A DNA stretch of 5,724 nucleotides from DATJXG01 sp035500455 (lineage in GTDB: Bacteria; Acidobacteriota; Terriglobia; Terriglobales; Acidobacteriaceae), in assembly GCA_035500455.1 (NCBI GenBank), contig DATJXG010000265.1, positions 1 through 5,724 on the forward strand. The letters run 5' to 3'. Each line of letters opens with the position of its first letter. Position 1 is the stretch's first letter. A program made the translations under genes and the position numbers. The notes under the pieces were generated by a model, which searched no databases, had not been told where the DNA came from, and saw nothing but the letters and a program-made list of their open reading frames with translations. Shown here piece after piece: positions 1 through 5,052 of the stretch.

Positions 1-150
1 GTGGCGCTGACCCGGCTCTATGCGGAAGGCAATCAGAAAGAGCAGGCTACAGAAAAGCTGGCCTCGCTGCAGCGGTTGCTTGCCGGCCAGCCTGATGCGG
101 CCCATGCCTCGCAATTACAGGACCTGCGACGGTTGGTGGAGGCGAAATAG
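1..150 (+). CDS. C-terminal fragment of an unidentified helical (possibly TPR-type) protein
   Basis: Frame 1 is open from the first base to a TAG at 148-150, giving the last 49 residues of a protein whose start lies left of the window. The first codon is GTG, but there is no room to see a ribosome binding site, so I treat this as a truncated gene rather than a complete small one. The tail is charged and Ala/Leu/Gln-rich (for example LYAEGNQKEQ, then KLASLQRLL, then QLQDLRRLVEAK). It has no membrane segment and the look of two amphipathic helices, as at the end of a tetratricopeptide-repeat or similar helical-repeat protein. The TPR idea is inference from composition only; no diagnostic motif is present. 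It converges on lysA with a 41-nt gap. Confidence 0.6.
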   Translation: MALTRLYAEGNQKEQATEKLASLQRLLAGQPDAAHASQLQDLRRLVEAK

Positions 151-191
151 CTGCGCTGGAGTCCTGGCGACCCGTTGGCAATAGCTCAAAG

Positions 192-1529
192 CTACCGCAC
201 TCTGGTTTCGGCGGCCAGCAGGTCCGCAACGCGTTCGCGGCGGCGGATCAACTTCGCCTTTGTTCCCTCCACCAGCACTTCCGCCGCGCGCGGCCGGGTG
301 TTGTAGTTGGAGGCCAGGGCCATTCCGTACGCACCCGCGTCCAGAATTGCCAGCAGGTCGCCTTCGCGCGTGACGGGCATCTTGCGTCCCCGGGCGAGGA
401 AGTCTCCACTCTCGCAGACCGGGCCTACAACATCTGCGGTTTCAGTCTCACCGGTCACGCCGTTGAGGGTGACGGCCGCGATCTCGTGATAAGCGTTGTA
501 GAGTGACGGGCGCAGCAGGTCGGTCATGGCGGCATCGACTACAACGAACCTCTTTCGGCCATTGGTTTTTCTGTAGAGCACGCGCGTGAGCAATGCGCCG
601 GCGGGGCCTATGATCGAGCGTCCCGGCTCCAGCAGGAGATGCACTTTCAGCTTTTGTAGCGGTGCGATCACGGACCTGGCATAAGCGGAGACCTGAGCGG
701 GAAACTCGGACGGCTTTCTTTCACCTTGCTGATAGTCAATTCCGAGGCCGCCGCCGGCGTCCACATATTGGATCGTGTGGCCGTCGCGTCGCAGATCGAT
801 GACCAACGCAGCTACTCGCTCCATGGCTTCGGCGAACGTGGTTACGTCTGTGATCTGGGAACCGATGTGCACGCTCACTCCAGCCGTCCGCAGTGATTTC
901 GCCTGGGGAATCTTGCCGTATAGCGCCCGCGCCTGCCGCACGGGGATGCCAAACTTGTGCTGATGCAAGCCGGTGGAAATGTAGGGATGGGTCCTGGCGG
1001 GAACGTCGGGGTTGACCCGCAGTGCCACGGGCGCGACTTTCTTGAGACGGGCGGCGCAATCCGCCAGCACCCACAACTCCGACTCGCTCTCAACGTTGAA
1101 CAGTAGAATCCCCGCTTTGAGGGCGGCCAGCATTTCCTTGCGGGTTTTTCCCACGCCGGAGAACACGACCTTCCTGGCCGCCGCGGGTTCGGCGAGCAGT
1201 ACTCGTTCCAGCTCGCCGCCGGAAACTACATCGCAGCCGCAGCCCATGCGGGCGAGCAGCCGCAGAATGCTGAGGTTGGAATTGGCTTTGACCGAGTAGC
1301 AGACGGTATGCGGAACGGCAGCGAAGGCACGGTCGAAGGCCGCCGCGCGCCGGCGAATCATGGCGGCGGAGTAAACGTAGAGCGGCGTGCCGAAGCGCTC
1401 AGCCAGGCGGGGAAGCGGCACCTGCTCGCAATGCAGAATTTGCCGCGCACCGCCCTCCGGCCCGCGCGTTTTGGTTTTCCTGTAGGAGAAAGCCGGCAGC
1501 CTCTCCGGCGGCGTTGCTGGGCGGATCAC
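192..1529 (-). CDS. lysA: Diaminopimelate decarboxylase (LysA)
   Basis: PLP-dependent cytosolic enzyme that decarboxylates meso-diaminopimelate to L-lysine, the last step of the DAP pathway. It also draws on the DAP pool used for peptidoglycan. The protein is a fold-type III decarboxylase of 445 residues (family usually about 420). Visible landmarks are YSVKAN with the PLP lysine at about K81, HIGSQ at 221-225, the glycine-rich phosphate loop GGGLGIDY at 259-266, EPGRSI at 301-306, the CESGDFLA motif with active-site Cys at about 372, and GAYGMALASNYN at 399-410. I chose the GTG at 1529-1527: it overlaps the stop of the upstream phosphatase by 4 bases (GTGA). The ATG at 1664 would add 45 Arg/Gly-rich residues that are only the out-of-frame reading of the phosphatase 3' end. 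Between FSYR and LHCE (residues 14-34) there are about ten extra, Gly/Lys/Arg-rich residues compared with the short turn I expect there. It is probably translationally coupled to the phosphatase. Confidence 0.95.
   Translation of the reverse strand: MIRPATPPERLPAFSYRKTKTRGPEGGARQILHCEQVPLPRLAERFGTPLYVYSAAMIRRRAAAFDRAFAAVPHTVCYSVKANSNLSILRLLARMGCGCDVVSGGELERVLLAEPAAARKVVFSGVGKTRKEMLAALKAGILLFNVESESELWVLADCAARLKKVAPVALRVNPDVPARTHPYISTGLHQHKFGIPVRQARALYGKIPQAKSLRTAGVSVHIGSQITDVTTFAEAMERVAALVIDLRRDGHTIQYVDAGGGLGIDYQQGERKPSEFPAQVSAYARSVIAPLQKLKVHLLLEPGRSIIGPAGALLTRVLYRKTNGRKRFVVVDAAMTDLLRPSLYNAYHEIAAVTLNGVTGETETADVVGPVCESGDFLARGRKMPVTREGDLLAILDAGAYGMALASNYNTRPRAAEVLVEGTKAKLIRRRERVADLLAAETRVR
1526..1529 (-). 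other. GTGA stop/start overlap coupling phosphatase to lysA
   Basis: Read on the minus strand, the four bases GTGA contain the lysA GTG start and the phosphatase TGA stop. Such 4-base overlaps normally mean one mRNA and termination-reinitiation coupling. Only a weak purine-rich stretch (GAGGCGGA) precedes the GTG, which fits reliance on ribosomes arriving from the upstream gene. Confidence 0.85.
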
Positions 1530-3286
1530 GGTTGCTGTTCCGCCTCGCCCTTCACCCGCATGGCGACTACGGTCTGATCGTCGAATGCCTCCACGCCGGC
1601 GGCGTGTTCGGCGACCTCCTTGAAGATGGCGTCCACCACGCAAGCGGCCGCTTTTCCCGAGCACTTTGAAACGATCTCTTCCAGGCGGCTTCGGCTGAAC
1701 AAATCTCCGGCCTGGTTGCGGGCGTCGAGGATGCCGTCGCTGAAGAACACGAACATATCGCCGGGCTTGGCTTTGAAGGTGAACTCGTCATAGTCGGCGT
1801 CGTCGAACAGGCCAAGCGGCAAGCCGGTGGCTTCGATGATTTCCACTTTGCCGTCATGGCAATAGATGGGGCGCGGCAGGCCGGAGTTGGAGACCTGCAG
1901 GGTCCGGTTGGCGTCATCCCACACGGCGTAGATGAGCGAGACGAACTGGCCGTCAATACGCCGTTCACCCAGCGAGTAGTTCACTGCCGAAAGCATTTCC
2001 GAAGGCGAGGGCTCCATGGGAGCATGGGAGCGCAAGATGCCCGCGACCAGCGCGGCATAGATGGCCGCGGGCGCGCCCTTGCCGCTGACGTCGCCGATGA
2101 CGATAGCCGTGCGTGATAGGGAATAGCTGACAAAATCGTACAGATCGCCGCCGATGGCGCGGGCGGGCACGAATTTCGCGGCCAGATCGACGCTCTCCAG
2201 CTTGGGCCGCGCCTGGGGCAGCAGGCGGAATTGCAATTCGCGCGCCATGGCCAGATCGCGCTCCAGGCGCTTTTCCTGACGGGCAATTTCTTCGTACAAG
2301 CGGGCGTTCTCGATCGCGATCGCGACCTGCGCCGCCAGCGTGGTCACGGTGCGTTTGTGGTCTTCGTTGAAGAAATTGCGGCGAGTATGCTCCAGGTCGA
2401 GGACGCCGATCACTTTGTCCTTGTAGATCAGCGGCACCGCGAGTTCGGAGCGGGTTTCCGGGTTCAGCTTGATGTAGCGCGGGTCTTTGCTTACGTCCGG
2501 CACCAGCACGGCGTGGCGATGTTCCGCCGCGTGCCCCACCAGGCCGTGGCCGACGGGAATATCGTGCTTGAGGTGGATATTCTCGTGAAAGCGCAGAGAA
2601 AACCGGTGCTGCAGCTTTTCGCCGGTGGTATCGAGCAGCAGAATGCTGAACATCTGGTAGTCAATGAGGCGGCTCAGCAGTTCGGCGATGTGCTTCAGCA
2701 GTTCGTCGAGGTTGAGAATGGAGGTCAATTCGCGGGCGATTTCGTTGAGCAGCAGCAGAGTCTTCGCCTGACGGCTGGTGCGGGTGTGCAGGCGTGCGTT
2801 CTCGATTCCCACCGCCATGCGGGAGGCAATCAAGGTCAGCAGCCGCTTGTGTTCTTCCTGGAAATAATCCGGCTGCTCGGACTCAATGTTGATCACCCCG
2901 ATGACCCGGTTCTTGACGATCAAGGGCAGCGCCAGCTCCGAGCGTACGCTGGGCACGGCGCCGATGTAGCGGCTCTCCTGGGTGACGTCATTCACCAGCA
3001 CGGCTTCCCGCCGTTGCGCCGCCAGCCCCGTGACTCCTTCGCCGACCTTGATGCGGATGCGCTCGGCCACTTCCCGCGGGTAGCCGGTCTGGAAGCGCAT
3101 GTGCAGTTCCTGGGTTTTTTCGTTGAGCAGCAGGATGGCGAAGATCTGGTAGTCGATGACTTTGCGCACCAGTTCGGCCACGCGGCGCAGCGTGGTGTCG
3201 AGGTCGAGGGTGGTGTTGACCACGTCCGCTACTTCGAGAAGCAGCGGCTCAACCTTGGATTGCACATCTGGTGTAGTCACGGCCAT
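1526..3286 (-). CDS. GAF-GAF-PP2C serine/threonine phosphatase (RsbU/SpoIIE type)
   Basis: A 586-residue soluble signalling phosphatase. There are two tandem GAF sensor domains (about residues 15-165 and 180-330), a charged helical linker (about 331-356, YEEIARQEKRLERDLAMARE) that probably forms a signalling coiled coil, and a C-terminal PP2C/SpoIIE domain (about 365-580). The metal-binding acidic motifs of an active PP2C are present: GGDLYDF (379-385), GDVSGKGAPAA (398-408), SDGILDARN (516-524) and FDDQTVV (568-574). Family members dephosphorylate anti-anti-sigma factors (RsbV/SpoIIAA type) and so release an alternative sigma factor. No anti-sigma or anti-anti-sigma gene lies in this window, so the target is unknown. 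The two GAF domains align at a constant offset of 164 residues and are an internal duplication. There is no transmembrane segment or signal peptide. The ATG at 3286 has no clear Shine-Dalgarno; a GTG two codons downstream is a less likely start. The 3' end overlaps lysA by 4 bases. Confidence 0.93.
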   Translation of the reverse strand: MAVTTPDVQSKVEPLLLEVADVVNTTLDLDTTLRRVAELVRKVIDYQIFAILLLNEKTQELHMRFQTGYPREVAERIRIKVGEGVTGLAAQRREAVLVNDVTQESRYIGAVPSVRSELALPLIVKNRVIGVINIESEQPDYFQEEHKRLLTLIASRMAVGIENARLHTRTSRQAKTLLLLNEIARELTSILNLDELLKHIAELLSRLIDYQMFSILLLDTTGEKLQHRFSLRFHENIHLKHDIPVGHGLVGHAAEHRHAVLVPDVSKDPRYIKLNPETRSELAVPLIYKDKVIGVLDLEHTRRNFFNEDHKRTVTTLAAQVAIAIENARLYEEIARQEKRLERDLAMARELQFRLLPQARPKLESVDLAAKFVPARAIGGDLYDFVSYSLSRTAIVIGDVSGKGAPAAIYAALVAGILRSHAPMEPSPSEMLSAVNYSLGERRIDGQFVSLIYAVWDDANRTLQVSNSGLPRPIYCHDGKVEIIEATGLPLGLFDDADYDEFTFKAKPGDMFVFFSDGILDARNQAGDLFSRSRLEEIVSKCSGKAAACVVDAIFKEVAEHAAGVEAFDDQTVVAMRVKGEAEQQP

Positions 3287-3349
3287 GGGAACAATTGTCT
3301 ATGATAACAGCCGTCGGAAATGGTCCTGTGGAGCTGATGTGGACATGTT

Positions 3350-3411
3350 CTTTGCGAACTTGGCGTCTGTGCAGGGAGAATTTAACCGCAAAGAACGCAA
3401 AGATCGCAAAG
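3350..3411. repeat. Palindromic element of degenerate 9-bp units (ACCGCAAAG family)
   Basis: The right arm is three direct 9-mers, ACCGCAAAG, AACGCAAAG and ATCGCAAAG (3385-3411). The left arm is the decayed reverse complement in the same 9-bp register: CTTTGCGAA (3350-3358), CTTGGCGTC (3359-3367) and TGTGCAGGG (3368-3376), with an 8-nt AT-rich centre (3377-3384). A perfect 10-bp inverted pair also exists: GTTCTTTGCG at 3347-3356 with CGCAAAGAAC at 3387-3396. It lies between the hpt stop and the phosphatase start and would be transcribed if the two are one operon. From memory, similar CGCAAAG arrays are dispersed between genes of many soil and freshwater bacteria and are often mistranslated as Lys/Arg/Glu-rich small ORFs. 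I cannot verify that here. No function is assigned. Confidence 0.75.
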
Positions 3412-3432
3412 GAATTCGGAGCGACAGTGGCT

Positions 3433-3993
3433 TTACACGTCGGGCGGCCGGGAAATCACGTAGATCGCGGGGAGATTTCTATACCTTTCCGCGAAGTCGA
3501 GTCCGTAGCCGACCACGAATTCGTCCGGGATCGTAAACCCCACGTAGTCGCCGTGCACGGGAAGTTTTCGCCGCGAAGGCTTGTCGAGCAGGGCGGCAAC
3601 GCGCAAGGTTTTCGGCTGGCGCGCCAGCAGCATCTTTTTCAGGTAGGTAATGGTCAGGCCGGTATCGAGAATGTCCTCCACCAGGATCACATTCCGGTCG
3701 CGCATGGATTGGTCCATATCCTTGGTGAGCTTCACTTCGCCGGTGGAGTCCCAGCCGCTTTTCAATTCCTGCTCGGGGCTGGGCCGGGCGCCATAGCTGG
3801 AGACGCCGATGAAATCGAAGGTTGCGTCGAGTTGCACCTGGCGGGCCAGGTCGCTGAGAAAGATAGTTGCGCCCTTAAGGACGCCAAGGAAGATCACGGT
3901 CTCGCCGGCGAAATCGCGGGTGATCTCCTTGCCCATCGCAGCCACACGTTCGGCAATCTGTTCCTGCGAAATCAGGACCTTAAGCTCAGTCAT
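3433..3993 (-). CDS. hpt: Hypoxanthine phosphoribosyltransferase
   Basis: Cytosolic purine-salvage enzyme that joins hypoxanthine (often also guanine) to PRPP, giving IMP or GMP and pyrophosphate. At 186 residues it has normal bacterial HPRT length. The PRPP-binding motif VILVEDILDTGLT is at 102-114, with the paired acidic residues E106 and D107 and the DTG loop at 110-112. The LKG pyrophosphate loop is at 39-41. The mobile loop begins at SSYG (65-68). The base-binding region has the conserved Lys at about 138 (LLDKPS) and the C-terminal stretch FVVGYGLDFAERYRNLP (159-175). The ATG at 3993 gives the usual N-terminus (ISQEQI at 8-13). No Shine-Dalgarno is visible; an AT-rich box only 8 nt upstream suggests a very short or absent leader. 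It is divergent from the UPF0173 gene and may head a loose operon with the phosphatase, 146 bp downstream. The symbol hpt is by family; strict specificity for hypoxanthine is not shown. Confidence 0.94.
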   Translation of the reverse strand: MTELKVLISQEQIAERVAAMGKEITRDFAGETVIFLGVLKGATIFLSDLARQVQLDATFDFIGVSSYGARPSPEQELKSGWDSTGEVKLTKDMDQSMRDRNVILVEDILDTGLTITYLKKMLLARQPKTLRVAALLDKPSRRKLPVHGDYVGFTIPDEFVVGYGLDFAERYRNLPAIYVISRPPDV

Positions 3994-4001
3994 GGCGATT
4001 C

Positions 4002-4007
4002 ATATTA
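4002..4007 (-). promoter_or_regulatory. Candidate -10 box for hpt (TAATAT)
   Basis: Reading the minus strand, TAATAT ends 8 nt before the hpt ATG, inside the only AT-rich patch upstream of the gene. A start site about 7 nt downstream would fall on or next to the ATG, implying a leaderless or near-leaderless mRNA, consistent with no visible Shine-Dalgarno. The box matches TATAAT at only 4 of 6 positions, and the sequence about 16-17 nt further upstream is a poor -35. This is a weak candidate. Confidence 0.25.
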
Positions 4008-4026
4008 AACTAGCGGGTGGAGTTTG

Positions 4027-4061
4027 GCAGCATTTAGCATTTAGCTCTCAGCCTTTAGCTC
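4027..4061. repeat. Left array of degenerate heptamers (TTAGCTC orientation)
   Basis: Five consecutive 7-bp units in register: GCAGCAT (4027), TTAGCAT (4034), TTAGCTC (4041), TCAGCCT (4048) and TTAGCTC (4055). Their reverse complements (GAGCTAA, AGGCTGA, GAGCTAA, ATGCTAA, ATGCTGC) belong to the same family as the units at 4156-4198, so the two arrays are inverted relative to each other. The array lies in the divergent hpt/UPF0173 spacer, close to the hpt start. Confidence 0.75.
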
Positions 4062-4065
4062 TTCG

Positions 4066-4133
4066 GATTCGTGTTTCGAGCTTCTGGCGACTGCTATTTC
4101 TGACGACGAAAGTAGCAGCCAGAGGCATGAATC
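4066..4133. repeat. Long imperfect hairpin at the centre of the inverted heptamer arrays
   Basis: Pairing by eye from the outside inward: 4066-4073 with 4126-4133 (8 pairs, one G-T), an unpaired 4074-4080, 4081-4088 with 4118-4125 (8 pairs, one G-T), a 3-nt bulge 4089-4091, 4092-4096 with 4113-4117 (5 pairs), a bulged G at 4112, and 4097-4100 with 4108-4111 (4 pairs), leaving the loop TGACGAC at 4101-4107. That makes about 25 pairs in 68 nt. There is no T-run after either arm, so it does not look like an intrinsic terminator. With the flanking heptamer arrays it forms one large imperfect palindrome, as in REP/MITE-like non-coding elements. Confidence 0.6.
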
Positions 4134-4155
4134 GGTGGGACGGAGATGGCGTGCT

Positions 4156-4198
4156 GAGCTAAGAAGCTAATGGCTAAGAGCTAAGAGATAAGAGCTGA
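4156..4198. repeat. Right array of degenerate heptamers (GAGCTAA orientation)
   Basis: Units are GAGCTAA (4156), one extra G (4163), AAGCTAA (4164), TGGCTAA (4171), GAGCTAA (4178), GAGATAA (4185) and GAGCTGA (4192). The consensus is about RRGCTAA. The array ends 3 nt before the ATG of the UPF0173 gene. The AAGAG at 4190-4194, which straddles two units, sits 7 nt from that ATG and is the best available ribosome binding site, so the repeat itself appears to form the translation initiation region. Confidence 0.75.
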
Positions 4199-4201
4199 AT
4201 C

Positions 4202-4903
4202 ATGAAACTCAACGGCATAAAACTCACCTGGCTGGGCCATGCTACCTTCCGCATTGAAACGCCGGGCGGCAAGACCGTGATCGTTGACCCCTGGATCATG
4301 GGCAATCCCGCCTGCCCTGAAAAAGAAAAAGACGTGAAGAAAGTGGATCTTTTGCTCTGCACTCACGGTCACGGCGACCACATCGGCGATGCGGTGGAAA
4401 TTATCAAGAAACACAATCCTCCCGCTGTCGGCATCTTTGAACTTTGCATGTGGCTGCAGAAAAAAGGGGCGAAGCAGATTTTGCCGATGAACAAAGGCGG
4501 CACGCAGACGATTGGCGACATCAAGGTGACCATGGTCCATGCCGACCACTCCTGCGGAATCCAGGACGGCGACCAGGTGATTTACGGCGGCGAGGCCTGC
4601 GGTTATGTGATCGACTTCGCCAACGGCCTGAAGATTTATCACGCCGGTGACACGAACGTCTTCGGCGATATGGCGATTATTCGGGAGTTGTATGAGCCTG
4701 ATATCGTCATGCTGCCGATCGGCGACCTGTTCACCATGGGGCCGCGCGAGGCCGCGTATGCGGTGAATTTGCTCAAGCCGAAGGCGGTAATTCCCATGCA
4801 CTTCGGAACGTTCCCCGCGCTGACGGGAACGCCGGGAGCGTTGCAGAAACTGGTGCCGGGAGTGGAGGTCGCGGAACTCAAGCCCGGCCTAACAATTTCA
4901 TAA
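4202..4903 (+). CDS. UPF0173-family metal-dependent hydrolase (metallo-beta-lactamase fold, UlaG-like)
   Basis: A 233-residue cytosolic protein of the metallo-beta-lactamase superfamily. Its signature is THGHGDHIGD (54-63), supplying the HxHxDH metal ligands H55, H57, D59 and H60. Further typical elements are LGHATF (11-16), VDPW near 28-31, VHADHS (112-117), YHAGDT with the bridging D150 (146-151), and PMHFGTFP with H200 (198-205). The pattern matches the UPF0173/UlaG-like group, which includes the lactonase UlaG and many uncharacterised hydrolases. The physiological substrate cannot be read from the sequence. The length is normal for the family and no signal peptide is seen. The ATG at 4202 directly follows the heptamer array; LGHATF at residue 11 fits this start and there is no better downstream alternative. 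It is divergent from hpt and codirectional with the methyltransferase 149 nt downstream. Confidence 0.92.
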   Translation: MKLNGIKLTWLGHATFRIETPGGKTVIVDPWIMGNPACPEKEKDVKKVDLLLCTHGHGDHIGDAVEIIKKHNPPAVGIFELCMWLQKKGAKQILPMNKGGTQTIGDIKVTMVHADHSCGIQDGDQVIYGGEACGYVIDFANGLKIYHAGDTNVFGDMAIIRELYEPDIVMLPIGDLFTMGPREAAYAVNLLKPKAVIPMHFGTFPALTGTPGALQKLVPGVEVAELKPGLTIS

Positions 4904-4922
4904 ATCGCCACGATCCGTGTGG

Positions 4923-4942
4923 GGGCGGGGTTTGCCCCGTCC
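4923..4942 (+). terminator. GC-rich hairpin after the UPF0173 gene (possible terminator, no U-tract)
   Basis: GGGCGGGG (4923-4930) pairs with CCCCGTCC (4935-4942) across a TTTG loop: 8 pairs including one G-T. It begins 19 nt after the UPF0173 stop, where a terminator would be expected. The following bases (AGTGAGCG) are not T-rich, so classical intrinsic termination is doubtful. It could be a weak terminator, an mRNA 3'-end stabiliser, or part of the adjacent repeat element. Confidence 0.35.
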
Positions 4943-4943
4943 A

Positions 4944-5030
4944 GTGAGCGAATCGAGCAGAAACAGCGACCGAAGCGAGCGGAAACGCAGCCGAAGAGAG
5001 CAGAAACTGCAACCGAAGCAGGCCGATATC
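4944..5030. repeat. Four degenerate 21-22 bp tandem units
   Basis: Units start at 4944, 4966, 4987 and 5009. The second to fourth share GC-NN-CCGAAG near the start, and the first three end in GAGC-NGAAAC. Unit lengths are 22, 21, 22 and 22. Read through, they would give a repeating PKRAET peptide, but no supported gene covers them: the ATG-initiated reading from 4919 has no ribosome binding site and runs into the methyltransferase start out of frame. The array occupies most of the gap before the methyltransferase and ends 10 nt before its Shine-Dalgarno. The last unit is the most divergent. Confidence 0.65.
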
Positions 5031-5040
5031 ATCCCATCCC

Positions 5041-5046
5041 AAGGAG
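5041..5046 (+). promoter_or_regulatory. Shine-Dalgarno AAGGAG fixing a TTG start
   Basis: AAGGAG lies 6 nt upstream of the TTG at 5053-5055 and is the strongest ribosome binding site in the window. It decides the start of the methyltransferase. No ATG or GTG in that frame lies at a comparable spacing, and the TTG start gives an N-terminus of normal length. Confidence 0.85.
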
Positions 5047-5052
5047 ACACTC

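Noticed and set aside
182..194. Small hairpin TAGCT-CAA-AGCTA at the convergent gene ends, considered as a bidirectional terminator
   Set aside because: The stem is only 5 pairs, there is no T-run on either side, and it overlaps the lysA stop codon; too weak to call.
3287..3300. ACAATTGT palindrome just upstream of the phosphatase start, considered as an operator
   Set aside because: An 8-bp AT-rich palindrome is expected by chance; no known regulator site or second copy supports it.
2231..3304. A 357-codon open frame on the plus strand, antisense to the GAF domains
   Set aside because: It lies entirely opposite a well-conserved coding region, has no recognisable domain or ribosome binding site, and has the Val/Gln/His/Asp-rich composition of a complement-strand shadow in GC-rich DNA.
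3385..3411. Regular 9-bp repeats considered as a CRISPR or iteron-type origin
   Set aside because: The units are far too short and contiguous for CRISPR, and there is no replication initiator gene or AT-rich unwinding region; a dispersed intergenic repeat fits better.
3295..4008. A 237-codon plus-strand frame opposite hpt
   Set aside because: It starts inside the repeat-containing gap, runs antisense to hpt and shows no domain. Its early TAKNAKIAKE stretch is just the translated 9-bp repeat.
4181..4801. A 206-codon open frame on the minus strand opposite the UPF0173 gene
   Set aside because: It is a complement-strand shadow of a gene with intact catalytic motifs. Its His/Arg/Asp/Val-rich product matches no family I know.
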